In this document: positions 1 through 12,376 of the stretch, one piece after another
Position numbering within the stretch: position 1 is the first letter of the stretch
Layout: each line of letters begins with the position of its first letter
Origin: Brienomyrus brachyistius
Taxonomy: Eukaryota; Chordata; Actinopteri; Osteoglossiformes; Mormyridae
Assembly: GCF_023856365.1 (NCBI RefSeq)
Contig: NW_026043005.1
Location: 1 to 64,000 of the forward strand
Direction of reading: 5' to 3'
Length of the DNA: 64,000 bases
The notes under the pieces: generated by a model
What the model saw: only the letters and a program-made list of their open reading frames with translations
Told to the model about the DNA's origin: nothing
Database searches by the model: none
Position numbers and translations under genes: made by a program

Positions 1-548
1 GAGGTAATGCTAAGATTATACAATTCCTTGGTGAGACCTCACCTAGAATATTGTGTGCAGGTTTGGTCACCATATCTTAAAAAGGACATTGTGGCCTTAG
101 AAAAGGTGCAGCGTAGGGCCACAAAAATGATTCCTGGTCTTAGAGGAATGTCATACGAGGAACGGTTACTTGAGCTAAATCTGTTCAGTCTCAAGCAAAG
201 GAGATTGAGGGGGGACATGATCCAGGTATATAAGATTCTAACAGGTTTGGATGCTGTTCAACCAAATAGTTACTTCAGCATTAGTTTAAATACACGAACT
301 CGTGGCCATAGGTGGAAATTAGCGGGAGAACATTTCAAGCTGGATTTAAGGAAGCACTTCTTTACGCAGCGTGTAGAGTATGGAATAGTCTTCCTGATAA
401 TGTAGTGCAAGCTGAATCCTTGGGTTCCTTTAAATCAGAGCTAGATAAGATTTTAACGACTCTGAGCTATTAGTTTAGTTCTCCCCAAGCGAGCTTGATG
501 GGCCGAATGGCCTCGTCTCGTTTGTATAGTTCTTATGTTCTTATGTTC
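1..548 (+). mobile_element. CR1-like LINE, 3' end of the ORF2 reverse transcriptase
   Basis: The first ~135 codons encode the C-terminal region found after the reverse-transcriptase core in CR1/jockey-type LINEs (HLEYCVQVWSPYL, KVQRRATKMIPGLRGMSYEERL, NLFSLKQRRLRGDMIQVYKILTG). The frame breaks near 380, where the usual WNSLP and LGSFKSELDK segments continue in another frame, so the copy is dead. Downstream come a GATGGGCCGAATGG segment and a short TTCTTATG-repeat tail typical of these 3' ends. The 5' side runs off the window. Related copies lie at 7.69, 12.6 and 41.9-43.5 kb. Confidence 0.85.
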
Positions 549-1960
549 AACTCCTTCATCTACAGTGTCAGATGAGCAAACCTTATCTCCCCCTTGAGGA
601 TTTGGACATACCAACATAGGGGCAAGAATTTCTGCTACCTCGTCCTGCTGCCTGAGTGTTTCGCCACGGCACTTCTTCACCGAGAAGGAGGTAGAGTCGG
701 GTGCTGAATGGTTATGATCCTCGTCTGCAGGGGGGAGAGGGGAAGGGGCAGGGGAACCACTGGCTACTCCTCCCTCGGTGGCATAAGGAGGAAGCTGCTG
801 TTTGGGCAGCAATGCTTGGGCAGGAGCCACACAGTTTATTTCTGGGTATCTAATTAGCGGACACCATTAGGTCCCTTCAGGGGCTCCACAGACAAACTCA
901 TTGACAAAATAGAATTGTCACAGAAAAATTCTTTGTCACATGCTCAGTCGACATGGACTGTGTGCTATTTACATATTTTTGGCACAAACGAAATCTCATA
1001 TGCATATCGATGTATCTTTCGCACAAGTGGACCTCCATCACTTTAAAGAGGGTAAACTCTGATCAGGAAATTTACGACGTCAGAATAAACGGATTTTTTA
1101 ACAGAAGTAACTGACATGCCCTAATAAGGAAATGCATACAATCAGAATACAATATCTGTGGTTTTTAACAGTGGTAACAATCTGATAATGAAAGGAATCA
1201 GATCAACATTTCTATAGCATGTAACAGAGCTTGCTCCCCTCCAGAACTCATTGTTCCAGTAGTTATCTGAAATCATCTGCAGGAGCTATTCTTTTATTTG
1301 TATATTAAGCATAATTATTCATGAATATTATTGATTATGTTTATTTGTTTAATGTTTTTATTTATTCGTATTTATTGTTTATAATATAATGTTATATAGT
1401 ATTGCAACACTTGAAACGAGAGGTACTTGCCTGCCTTAGTGATATTTACTATTGTCTAAGTGTATTCCCACCTGTAGGAGGCAGCAATGGTTGTTATTAA
1501 AGGTGCTGAGATTACGCGGCTCAGGGCTGAAGGTGCAAAGTGAAACAGTCATTGACCGTATTTGCCATGTGTGATGGTGTCTGCATATCGGCCCTTTTGC
1601 GCCAAACAAACCAGTTCAAAGTACTGTGTGTTAAAATATCATATGAATAAATCCTCTCAAGAACTAAACTCAATATCGTATCCTCATCATTCAACGCGTC
1701 TGACTTTTGCACCTCTTACCACAAGGCAGTGGATTACATGGGGAAATTACAAACAAGGAGAATTTAATCTGTTTTTCCTCTACATTGTCGTTATTCAGAA
1801 TATTACAGACTATGAACAAAAACGGACAATGTAAGAAAATAAAAAAATGTGTATGACAGAAAGCTAGAGTATTTTTGCAATGGTGAGCACTAGCTGGTTT
1901 ATGTACTAGCTCACACTCAAGAAACAGCATAAATGCTACTCATACACAGTTGGGGGGCAG
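549..1960. other. no recognisable gene
   Basis: AT-rich intergenic sequence. The short open frames here, including one of 125 codons on the minus strand at 453-830, match no family I recognise and show no splice or promoter context. Confidence 0.5.
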
Positions 1961-1964
1961 GGGT

Positions 1965-2172
1965 CAGTCCTTGTGCCTGTAATGAGGTCACCAGTTGAAA
2001 CTAACCCAGCCTCAGCACGTCTGTGGGTCCTTGAGCAAGGCCCTTAACCCCCAGCTCCCTGGGCGCCCCAACAGGTAGCTGCACTTCGCGGACAACTTAC
2101 TCCACAAAGAGTAAGTTGAGGGAGACATAAAAAACACAATTTCCCCACGGGGATTAATAAAGTCCATCCATC
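1965..2172 (+). mobile_element. tRNA-derived SINE, degenerate copy
   Basis: A degenerate B-box (AGTTGAAACTAACCC) is followed by the fish-SINE body CTTGAGCAAGGCCCTTAACCC, then TTCGCGGACAACTTACTC and a short AATAAAGT end. The same body recurs at 57.69-57.90 kb with a better B-box (GGTTCAAACCC), so both belong to one family. Confidence 0.7.
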
Positions 2173-2629
2173 TATGGAATATTATTTAGCACTATATAAC
2201 GCAGAATATAAGAATTACGATTTTATAAAAAGTATGCCAAATATCCATGATATAATCATTACAATGTAAACATTATAATGTAATCAACACAATGGAACCA
2301 ACTGAGTATGTATTTGCACCTTTTGTTAGTCTGAGTTTCTGTTAGCTACTTTGTTAGTCCTGAATCTATGAATATTCACATTTTTATCGCGTATATTTTA
2401 TCACTATGTAAAAGGACAAATATATTATCAACCTTTTAGTGAGACAATGTGTAAACGGCTGAAACTACCAAGGTTTACTACTGAAGGAAGGGATTCACCT
2501 GAGTTCACCAAAAGTTCATGGCTGAGTATTTTTAAAAAACCAAGTGGAGCTGCTCGCGCCACTATTATGTTCAACCGAGAGGCCAAACGGTAAAAGAAAT
2601 GACTGTCAAACTTATCACCTAGGGGTAAA

Positions 2630-3117
2630 TATAAATCTATACAAATATCACCTGCATGCACATTACTTCTTTTACAATAACCAACTCCTGATCCATACTG
2701 TTAGTCGTGAAAAAAATAACTATTGTGTACATAGAGGCCCTGTGTAAAAAGATAACTGCCAAGGAAAAGATCAAAAACATTTATTTCAAGGATTCAAAGT
2801 TTTTATGGTCATGTACAGTGTACAGTGCAGTTCTTATTTGATTAACTTGAATGTCTTCACAGACAAGACGATTAAACAAATAAAGCAGCGCAACATTACA
2901 GTAACTAACAACAAACAAAGCTCACGAGTACTATTACAATATTCATATCATTTATTTAAATTTAATTTTACCAAGTAAATTAATTGAAAAGCAGTTACCG
3001 CTTTACCTGCTTCTCGGGAGAAATAGCAGATATACAAACGTCATGTATGTAACTAAAATCTTAAGCCAATAAGGGCAAAGTTGTGTCGTAATGGAGGCGG
3101 ATCCAGCCTGTGCAGCC
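2630..3117. repeat. dispersed 490-bp duplicate, copy A
   Basis: Nearly the same sequence recurs in direct orientation at 29,878-30,367, with scattered substitutions and small indels, for example the AACAAACAAAGC region. It encodes nothing I recognise. The segments outside the shared block differ, so it is a dispersed element or segmental copy rather than a local tandem repeat. Confidence 0.8.
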
Positions 3118-4067
3118 TGCTAAGAGGTGCTGCCTGATGTGTCTTGCTCTCGCGGAGTTTTGGTACCATGTGACATGGTGACGTAATGCAACGGGCGATA
3201 AAAAATATAACCATGATGCATTGCGTCAGGACCAGAATGCATTGCTTTAAGCTAGCGCTGTATGTGGGTGCATGAAGTGGAAAGCACCCAATAATAAACA
3301 TAACATTTTTTTAAAAATGTTTTCTTCACCGGTGCAGTGAATTTAAATAAAGAGCTATGATGGTGCTGCAAATGGCTTTGCATAGTAGTTAGTAGTAGCA
3401 TTAGCCGCTGTGTGCGGCATTAGCTTTCTACAGTCCTTACAGATGGTTCGTGTTTTGTCTGTCTCCCTTTCGCCATTTATATTTTCCGCCGGGCACCCGA
3501 AATGCTGACACACAAAAGATTCAAAAGTGTCTGGGGTATCTACTATAGTAATTTAGTCAGATGCCGACATATTTACAGCAGCTCATTTGCAGCGCATTCG
3601 TGAAACGGCTTTTCGCTCCAACGAGAAATCTCGTCATGTTGTAATATCGCGAGATCTCGTGACACGCGTTTCACTCCCACTTCTTAGTAACAGTCATGAT
3701 TTGATAAAGTGACAACCTGCGTAATAATTGGTAATACATAGAGTTTGCTATTGTTCAGGCTAGCAGACTGTTATGGCTTGAGGTTAATGGTGCCTGTTAC
3801 TTGTGAATTTTCACATTTGCAGGGATCTTCTGCCTCGTGAACGTGAAACGGGTAATTATGCTAAAAGAAGAAAAAAGCAGAACTGCAATGTGTGTAAGGC
3901 TGGTGCTGATTTTTCAGTCTGAACACAGTAAAATTTATACAAATTACCTGTATTCAAACTTGTATTCTTTATATAGTTTGGTTAATTACTATTTAAAAGT
4001 TTTATCTGCGCTCCATTGTATAACTTATATTGGAGACTTGTATGTACTTTTCGATTGGAAATGGTTA
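3118..4067. other. no recognisable gene
   Basis: Unique-looking sequence with a CpG-bearing palindromic stretch near 3,626-3,670 (ATCTCG/CGAGAT motifs). A short frame near 3,825 gives a basic Cys-containing peptide (RRKKQNCNVC) reminiscent of transposase C-terminal zinc motifs, too short to call. Confidence 0.4.
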
Positions 4068-4075
4068 GCTGTATA

Positions 4076-4221
4076 CAGGGGCGCCGCTAAGGGGGGGAAA
4101 GTTGGGACAATTCTAAGGGCCCACGCGCCCTTTAGGGGCCCCCAGAGATCTGAATGGGTGTGATAGGGGGGCCCAACCTCATATTTTGTCATAGGGCCCA
4201 AAATTGCTAGCGGCGCCCCTG
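4076..4221. mobile_element. 146-bp hAT-type MITE with 8-bp TSD
   Basis: Terminal inverted repeats CAGGGGCGCCGCTA and TAGCGGCGCCCCTG bound a GC-rich 146-bp element. The 8-bp sequence GCTGTATA flanks it exactly on both sides (4,068-4,075 and 4,222-4,229). CAGGG-type ends with 8-bp target duplications are the hallmark of hAT elements. It has no transposase and is non-autonomous. Confidence 0.9.
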
Positions 4222-4229
4222 GCTGTATA

Positions 4230-6080
4230 TACTTTGAATATTTTTATGATTAATTTCTTTGTTTATTTAATTTGGCAACAGATCTGCACTTTTAGCAGTA
4301 TTGCTGTCAATTTTTGTGAAAGTTGTTACTAAATAAAACAAAAGAAGCAGACTTGTGTAAATCCTATATTGGTCGTGTATTCTTCCTGTAGCGTAGTGAC
4401 AGCTTTTTGTACGGAAGCCGTGAACGGCTGTGCTTGCAAATATATTTTCTTCTGAATAATTAGAAGGATAAGCATATTTTGTCGCCGCCGCGAGATAGTC
4501 ATGCCATACACAGCTCTGCTCGTTTTTGTACTGTAACCGTGTTACTTAATTTGCGAATCCATGAATTTAACGTTGACATTAAGTCAACATTGACATTGAC
4601 AACGTTGACATTAAGTGTTGCACCTATCTAGTGTTTTACCGTGAAGGGCATGTTATATCTTGTCTCTAAGTCGCACTATGGTCCAGGGGAATGCTATGTC
4701 ATATTAGAACATGTGTCGATGATGTGGCAATATAAATATTTTAGAATACTGTCAGTTTTAGTTTCAGAAATCCATCATTTGAGAAAAAAGGCCAGTCACG
4801 ACAAATATATATGGAATATAACAACAGAGGTTAGCTGTATTTGTTTAAGTGTAAAGATGCACATAGAAACATGCATGAGCTCATCTGAGAATAAACTGAA
4901 TGCAATGAAGATTTGTGACTCCTGCTGGAAAATGCGAATAGTGGCAGGGTCTTCAAGCAGTACATTTGTCTGAGAGTCAGTTAATATTAGGAAAGGCACC
5001 GTTTTTTTTTCAATGGCGCTAATTATCAAGAAGGAAATGGAGTACCCCAGTACCTGGTTTACGGGCACTGGAAGCTCCAGTATCAGTCAGACTTTCATGT
5101 AAGTATATGTGTGTTTAATGACTTGTGCATGTTTCATCTTTACCAGGGGCAGAGGGGAAACTCAATAAATAGCCTTCTCTCACACTTCCAGGCCTGCAGA
5201 ACTGAGCATGTCCCCTGGTTTTGTGCATATGTCTGTAGGCTTTGAGTTTTTCCTATGGGGGCTTCAATTTCCTCCCAGAGTACAAATACGTGCAGATCAG
5301 TTGCATTGGGGAGTCCATACTGTGATGCTGAGTGGGTGTAGGAGGAGATTGAGAGATGAAACTCCGGATGATTTACTCCCTCGGCTAACTAACCAGAACA
5401 GGATCGTACCAATACCAAAATGATAAGTTTATAAATGTTTTTCACTACCCTGATTCATTCAGTTATTTCTGTTTGTTAATTCCATCCCCCAAGCAAATAC
5501 ATAAATAAACAAACAAATATTCAGGGGGAATGTGTCATAGGTGATAGAATCAGTGGATGAATCTAAAGAAAAAAAGTAATGATTTCTTTCTCTCCAAAAC
5601 ACAATGCACAAAACTCTTAAGTTAGGTAAGACATTGAAATTTTATGACAGTAGCATGATGCAGAGGAACAACAGAAGGAAAAATCTAACTAAACCTGAGT
5701 CAACTAGGACTAATTACACTAAATTAAGTGGAACACACAAAATACCTAAAACAACTTAATAAACAAGCAAGAAATATTACATTTGATTAACTATACTGAT
5801 GCCTGAGGGAAGTTCTTGTGCATAATGCAGCAAGTATATACAGCTGCAGAGACACTACACATAGTGCAAATAAATTAAAAAGTATACAGTACACACACTG
5901 ATTCCTGAAAAATCTAAATACCATGGAATACTAATGAAATACTGATGATGATGATAATAATAGAAATAATAATGAATTAGTTTAGGGTATTATGCAATTG
6001 ACATGTACAATTAAAAAAGAAATTGCACCAGACATTTCCTGTGGCAAAGAAGGGTTGCTTTGTGCCACATTACTCAAGTC
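4230..6080. other. no recognisable gene
   Basis: AT-rich sequence with a local TTGACATTAAGT repeat at about 4,571-4,617 and many short open frames. No coding family, splice pattern or mobile element is recognisable. Confidence 0.45.
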
Positions 6081-6084
6081 AATT

Positions 6085-6280
6085 CACTTTATTTTGTATA
6101 GTACATTTTCATAGCCTTACATTGTCTCAAAGCACTTTACTTTGTCCCTGCCCAATTGTCCCAGTGAGCAAGATCTAGCCTGAAAAATTAGAAAGCGACA
6201 TTGGCAAGGATAAACTCAGTCATAGTAAGAAACCTTTGGAGGAACCAGAGTGAAAGGGGGAGCCCATCCTCCACAGGTCA
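6085..6280 (-). mobile_element. LINE 3'-end fragment
   Basis: It contains CAATTCACTTTATTTTGTAT at one end and AAAGGGGGAGCCCATCCTCC at the other. Both are reverse-complement versions of the 3' UTR and tail of the LINE at 40.6-41.9 kb; a second fragment lies at 16.12-16.26 kb. Too short and diverged for more. Confidence 0.5.
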
Positions 6281-6658
6281 GAAGTCACGTTAACAAAGTC
6301 CTGATTTATATGGTTTATATGGTTCAATTAGTTAAGTCCGGATGTAAATACAGAATAACTGGCAGCAGGGCACACAGGAAAGACGTAAACAGGCAGGAGG
6401 GCAGGCAGGAGGGTGGCACAGGCAGGACGTAATGGGCAGGAGGGCGGGCAGGCAGGGCAGCACAGGCAGCCAGAACTGTTTTGCCACTGCAGTTTGTTTT
6501 ACAATTTCATCTGCATTTGTTCCCCCAAGGTATAACAGCAGCTAATTTATGAACATGCTGCTTTTCAGAAAAGAAGTTTAATTTCCAGGAGCATGACCAG
6601 TGCATACATTTAGTGTTGATGGTTCTTTAAATGGATGTTCTGTACTTTTATTGATCTG

Positions 6659-6708
6659 TCCATCCATCCATCCATCCATCCATCCATCCATCCATCCATT
6701 CATCCATT
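6659..6708. repeat. (CATC)n microsatellite
   Basis: About eleven tandem CATC units with a few interruptions. In this genome such tracts often mark the 3' end of the 355-bp SINE, but no SINE body adjoins here. Confidence 0.85.
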
Positions 6709-7200
6709 TTCTAACTACTTCTGATGAAGTTCCGGGTTATGAGGTATCCTGAAGCCCAGGCAATATGGGACAAACACACACATGCACACACATAGGGTAT
6801 ACCTATCCTTATGGGGCCCGCTCATTGACTTCTATTGGATAAATGCTAACGCTAACTATGACAATCTTAACCCCCACCCTGCCCTAACCATAACCATAAG
6901 TAACCAAGCAAAATAAAAGAGGTTTTGCATTTTTAGTTTTTCCACAGCAGTCACAGATTTTTATAAAATAGAGTTTTCCTGGTTTTCAGTTTCGTGGTCC
7001 CCATAAGGGAAAAAAAAAACAGGTATTTATCACGCTATGGGGTAGGATAGGTATACCCGCTCGCACACACACACACAGACATGCACACAAATGGATAGAT
7101 CACCACAGTTACTATGGATGTCGATCCTGCAATAATGAGACAGAACTATCATACTTAACAGGATCATATCCCTAGTTCTACATATGCATAATTATATTTA

Positions 7201-7435
7201 AAAAAGATCCCACGCACCTAGCACATGAGATGTTTGAACTTCTGCCCTCTGGTAAACGTTACCGCAGTATGCATTGCAGAACAACCAGATTTAATAAGAG
7301 CTTCTAACCCCAAAGCCATCAGAATACTAAATGCTAATGAACATACGTTTATGTGAAACCCTACTCTCTCTTACTCTCTGTGCACTTTATTACCACAACT
7401 GGTATTAAGTTTACTTTTTATTTATACAGTATAGT
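7201..7435 (+). mobile_element. L2-like LINE, C-terminal end
   Basis: One frame reads LPSGKRYRSMHCRTTR followed by a segment like the usual NSFFPKAI ending, but with stops. This is the closing motif of fish L2/Rex-type ORF2 proteins. An AT-rich 3' UTR with a CTCTGTGCACTTTATT segment follows. Confidence 0.6.
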
Positions 7436-7453
7436 GCAATAATATAATCACGA

Positions 7454-7595
7454 TTTGTGTGTGAGTGTGCCCTGTGATGGGCTGCCCCCCATCCTGGATT
7501 GTTCCCTGCCTCGTGCCCATTCCACATTCCGGGATAGGTTCCGGACCACCCGCGACCCAGTAGGATAAGCAGTTTGGAAAATGGATGGATGGATA
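7454..7595 (+). mobile_element. 355-bp SINE family, 3' part only
   Basis: It matches the last 140 bp of the full copies at 29.2 and 39.0 kb (TGAGTGTGCCCTG, GATGGGCTG, TAGGATAAGC, GGAAAATGGATGG). The tRNA-like head is missing, consistent with 5' truncation. Confidence 0.8.
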
Positions 7596-7688
7596 TAACT
7601 AACATAAGACAGACATTACACCTAACAAACAATAAACACGAAATAAAGGAGTGGATACAAAAAAAATGTAATGCAATGACCAGATTTA
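7596..7688. repeat. dispersed repeat, copy 1 (second copy at 11,475-11,575)
   Basis: The stretch beginning TAACTAACATAAGACAG is almost identical to 11,475-11,575. The two lie either side of the 46-bp minisatellite, suggesting a duplication or two insertions of one unknown element. No coding potential is recognised. Confidence 0.7.
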
Positions 7689-7800
7689 ACACCTGGATTA
7701 TGTCCCCCCTTAGTCTCCTTTGCTCGAGGCTAAACAGATTCAGCTCAGCTAACCTCTCCTCATTAAACATTCCTCTAAGACCAGGAATCATTCTCCCAGC
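7689..7800 (-). mobile_element. CR1-like LINE fragment
   Basis: On the minus strand it encodes IPGLRGMFNEERLAELNLFS, the same C-terminal block as the LINE copies at 1-548 and 12.6-13.2 kb. The fragment is abruptly bounded on both sides. Confidence 0.75.
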
Positions 7801-8582
7801 CAAGCAAGCCTGAGTCCGGCTTCCACTCCCCCGATCCCCAGCAATGTTAACTTGGAAGGGCGTATTCTGTATGCACAACTGAGACAACCCAGGTGGAGCT
7901 TATCGGCTGGCAAAATTGCCTTCAGGTATCACCCACCCTAGTGAGAGTCCAAGCTAGGGCCGTTCTCAGAACTCACCCTAAACGAAGTCCTGCTCAAAAG
8001 TTGTAATGACCGCCTGAGGTACCTGTCAGCCTTGCCCGTAATGAGTCAGTGGGTGTAGCCGGGCTGACACGCTTTTGGGCATCCAATTGCTGAGAACTCC
8101 CCTTCGGTTCTGACAAACTGTACGATCACAAGCAGTGACAGCAGAGCCACAGACAAGCTCAACCAACAGAGAGCGAATGGTAAGCACCCAGCACCCGAAG
8201 GGCTCAACTGATCACATCCAAACGACTTCCTGATGGGATTGTGTACGTAACTGGTTTACTGTTGTTAATAGTGGTTGAACTTCTATGCAAGTCCCCTTGT
8301 TGGGGGAGATGGAATGAATGAAAGCATAAGGTGAAATAAAACCTAAAATAAATCAAAAAGGTTAAACGGGAATCAAACCAAATGAATTGTGTTTCTTATT
8401 CAATTGTAAACATCAATTAGTTATGCAACAATAACCTAATTGGATGTTAATGTATTGTGATCAAACTGATTTAGTCTGTGAAGTTGATTCCTGCTTTCAG
8501 GCAAGAACCTGTGTGTCCAATTATGCGTGTTGTATCACCGCAGTTGACCACCAGAGACCCAACTCAGATGTTGTTAACCTAC

Positions 8583-10392
8583 TATGGCGGACCACTAGAG
8601 GTGCAATTTCAATGGAGTGGCACTGCTATGGCTTGCCACTAGAAGCGCAATTTCAAAATTGAGTGGTAGTTCTATGCCTGACCACTAGAAGCGCAATTTC
8701 GAAATGGAGTGGTAGTTCTATGCCTGACCACCGGGGGCGCAATATCGAAATGGAGTTGTAGTTCTATGCCTGACCACTGGAGGCGCGATTTTGAAATGGA
8801 GTGGTAGTTCTATGCCTGACCACTGGAGGCGCAATTTCGAACTGGAGTGGTAGTTCTATGCCTGACCACCGGGGGCGCAATATCGAAATGGAGTGGTACT
8901 TCTATGCCTGACCACCGGGGGCGCAATATCGAAATGGAGTGGTAGTTCTATGCCTGACCACCGGGGGTGCAATTTCGAAATGGAGTGGTAGTTCTATGCC
9001 TGACCACTAGAGGCACGATTTCGAAATGGAATAGTAGTTCTATGCCTGACCACTAGAGGCGCGATTTCGAAATGGAGTAGTAGTTCTATGGCTTGTCACT
9101 AGAAGCGCAATTTCAAAATTGAGTGGTAGTTCTATGCCTGACCACTAGAAGCGCAATTTCGAAATGGAGTGGTAGTTCTATGCCTGACCACCGGGGGCGC
9201 AATATCGAAATGGAGTGGTAGTTCTATGCCTGACCACTAGAGGCGCGATTTCGAAATGGAGTAGTACTTCTATGGCTTGCCACTAGAAGCGCAATTTCAA
9301 AATTGAGTGGTAGTTCTATGCCTGACCACTAGAAGCCCAATTTCGAAATGGAGTGGTAGTTCTATGCCTGACCACCGGGGGCGCAATATCGAAATGGAGT
9401 GGTAGTTCTATGCCTGACCACTAGAGGCGCGATTTCGAAATGGAGTGGTAGTTCTATGCCTGACCACTAGAGGCGCAATTTCGAACTGGAGTGGTAGTTC
9501 TATGCCTGACCACCGGGGGCGCAATATCGAAATGGAGTGGTAGTTCTATGCCTGACCACCGGGGGCGCAATATCAAAATGGAGTGGTAGTTCTATGCCTG
9601 GCCACTAGAGGCGCAATATCGAAATTGAGTGGTAGTTCTATGCCGGGCCACTAGAGGCGCAATTTCGAAATGGAGTGGTAGTTCTATGCCTGACCACTAG
9701 AGGCACGATTTCGAAATGGAATAGTAGTTCTATGCCTGACCACTAGAGGCGCGATTTCGAAATGGAGTAGTAGTTCTATGGCTTGTCACTAGAAGCGCAA
9801 TTTCAAAATTGAGTGGTAGTTCTATGCCTGACCACTAGAAGCGCAATTTCGAAATGAAGTGGTAGTTCTATGCCTGACCACCGGGGGCGCAATATCGAAA
9901 TGGAGTGGTAGTTCTATGCCTGACCACTAGAGGCGCGATTTCGAAATGGAGTAGTACTTCTATGGCTTGCCACTAGAAGCGCAATTTCAAAATTGAGTGG
10001 TAGTTCTATGCCTGACCACTAGAAGCCCAATTTCGAAATGGAGTGGTAGTTCTATGCCTGACCACCGGGGGCGCAATATCGAAATGGAGTGGTAGTTCTA
10101 TGCCTGACCACTAGAAGCGCGATTTCGAAATGGAGTGGTAGTTCTATGCCTGACCACTAGAGGCGCAATTTCGAACTGGAGTGGTAGTTCTATGCCTGAC
10201 CACCGGGGGCGCAATATCGAAATGGAGTGGTAGTTCTATGCCTGACCACCGGGGGCGCAATATCAAAATGGAGTGGTAGTTCTATGCCTGGCCACTAGAG
10301 GCGCAATATCGAAATTGAGTGGTAGTTCTATGCCTGGCCACTAGAGGCGCAATTTCGAAATGGAGTGGTAGTTCTATGCCTGACCACTAGAG
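8583..10392. repeat. 46-bp minisatellite with 690-bp higher-order repeat
   Basis: About 39 tandem units of 46 bp, each with TTCTATGCCTGACCAC then CTAGAGGCGC or CCGGGGGCGC, then AATTTCGAAATGG. Unit variants recur in the same order: the marker unit AGGCACGATTTC occurs at 9,011 and 9,701, and the array ends at 10,391, so two copies of a 15-unit (690-bp) block are present. Units contain the 6-bp palindrome TTCGAA. No open frame of note. Confidence 0.95.
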
Positions 10393-11474
10393 GTAACCAA
10401 AGATATAGCTAGGCGGTTGCCGACGCTAGATGAGTGACACACACATTTAATGCATGCGCATGCTGCTTGTGGCCTTCTTCTGTGCCTTGCACAGTATAAA
10501 ACCCCTTAAAACAATTACTGAAGCGAGACGGCGCACGCGTTACGGCGACAGATTTAAATTGTGAGTGCACTATATCTCGTCGCAAATGGTGCTTAACCAC
10601 GGCGGGTCTCAAGCACAGGAGACTCCCAATTTCTAAATGACACACACTTGGCTCACAGCGCAAAGTTGTGTTAAACTTGCTTTGTCTAAAGCAGGCACAC
10701 ACATACGAGTATGATCCTGATAGGTAACTAAGCTATCGGTCTTATGTCCAAGCGCAACATAATTTAGGTTAGAACCTCATAACAAGTATTCCCGTTCGCT
10801 AATAGAGAGATCTCTCCCAGGATATATAGAAACGGAGACACTCGTCCGAATTGAACCTGGAAACAAAGCGCTACATCTGAGAATCTCGTCAGACATAGGG
10901 TTAAAGTTTACTGCAGTTTAATACGAAAGAACTACAATGAAATCACCGAAAATAAAACAAAATAATATAACTACTAATAATAGAAATAAAAATAACTATA
11001 ATAAGCCCATATGATCCCGCTTAAATGCCTTCAGATTGCCATGAGTGCGACTTTTGCAACCAGTTGACAGTAGCGCTTCTTCACTGCACGTTCGGTCATA
11101 AAAAGTTTAAATTGTGTGCTCAGAATAAGTTTAAACCTTGTGCCTTGTGATTATTAACCAATTTTTATGCTGAATGGTCGGCTCAAACTCAATTGCGAAA
11201 CACCGTGAGTCTGTTAATGTGTGACTTAAATGGAACTCATTAATAACCAGTATCACGTAATAACCTGGGTTAGAATAGAAGGCTTGTCCAACGAGCTGCG
11301 TCACCAGGTAATGTAAACGATCGGTAGCGAAGCTCCCCTCACGGCCAATGAGAGAGAGTCTCGCGATATTTCAGGCGAATTTGAGGTTTCAGAGCGTAGA
11401 TCGCACAGGCAGGGATTCTTGTGAGCACTCAATGAACGGAGGCTGAAGTTGTGTAAAAGACATGCATTTATTCC
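10393..11474. other. no recognisable gene
   Basis: Unique-looking sequence. A 97-codon minus-strand frame at 10,409-10,702 has no recognisable family. Nothing else is supportable. Confidence 0.45.
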
Positions 11475-11575
11475 TATAACTAACATAAGACAGACATTAC
11501 ACCTAACAAACAATAAACACGAAATAACGGAGTGGACACAAACAATGTAATCATGAAAATGCAATGACCAGATTT
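11475..11575. repeat. dispersed repeat, copy 2
   Basis: Near-identical to 7,596-7,688 (TAACTAACATAAGACAG and AACAATAAACACGAAATAA). A run of about a dozen G follows at 11,717. Confidence 0.7.
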
Positions 11576-12376
11576 AAAATGAGTAACCTTAAAAGGGAAA
11601 ATACTGTTCTGCAAAGCAAGCAATTTGTGGAAATACTGTCCTAAAGTAATATAGCAGGTGAATAGGAGTTTAGGTTGTTATAAATGAAAGGAAGTTTGTT
11701 TACTTGGTTGCAGAGTGGGGGGGGGGGGGGTCTTGGCAGTTGGTTGCGGAGGCTGATGAGCTGATGGGTGATGGCACTCAGGGAGGCGCGGTGTTTGCAG
11801 CGGTTGTTGGAGTGGAGCCCCTCTGATTCCCTCTCCTGGTGAAGCTTGGGCTTGGTTGCAGTTCTCTGTCCAGCTGGGTCTTCACTGATAGGCTTCAGGA
11901 GGGCTTCTTGTGGGCTTCTCTTCTCTTGGGCTGATGTTCTCTGCCTCTCTTCGTGCTGATGGTCTTTTGTTTTCTCCTCCCTTCTGTTTCTCCTCTCCTG
12001 GCTTTGTTCTGAGGTGCCAGGTTTTATAGTGTAAAGTTCGTGAATAGGAGTGACCAGGAATTCGACTCCTGGACCAATGGCTGACCATCCATTTGGCGGG
12101 CTTTCGGAAGGGGGTCTGTATCAGTCCTTTTGAGATTTATGACCAGAGTGATTTCCCTTGTATTGATGATTTTCGTTAGGCTGGTGTAACTTTTGATATA
12201 TTCACTTTCGTGGTAACCACTGACCAGATTTGGAAACTGGAGTGATTTTCCATCGGTTTGATACCAAACATGCCATAGCAGCCTAGCGGTTCACACCTCA
12301 TACCATCTGTAATGATTAATTAATGATTACTTATATTATGTCGTTATGTTATATTACTCACACCTTATTTTATGCC
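11576..12376. other. no recognisable gene
   Basis: It includes the poly-G run near 11,717 and a CT-rich stretch at 11,880-12,000. The 68-codon minus-strand frame there is low complexity (Arg/Glu/Lys). Nothing recognisable. Confidence 0.4.

Noticed and set aside
3825..3920. Possible piggyBac C-terminal zinc motif (RRKKQNCNVC)
   Set aside because: Only one CxxC and about 30 residues; no other piggyBac sequence or TTAA ends nearby.
8583..10392. CRISPR-like appearance: many short repeats at regular spacing
   Set aside because: The units are contiguous with no unique spacers and the genome is a vertebrate; it is a minisatellite.
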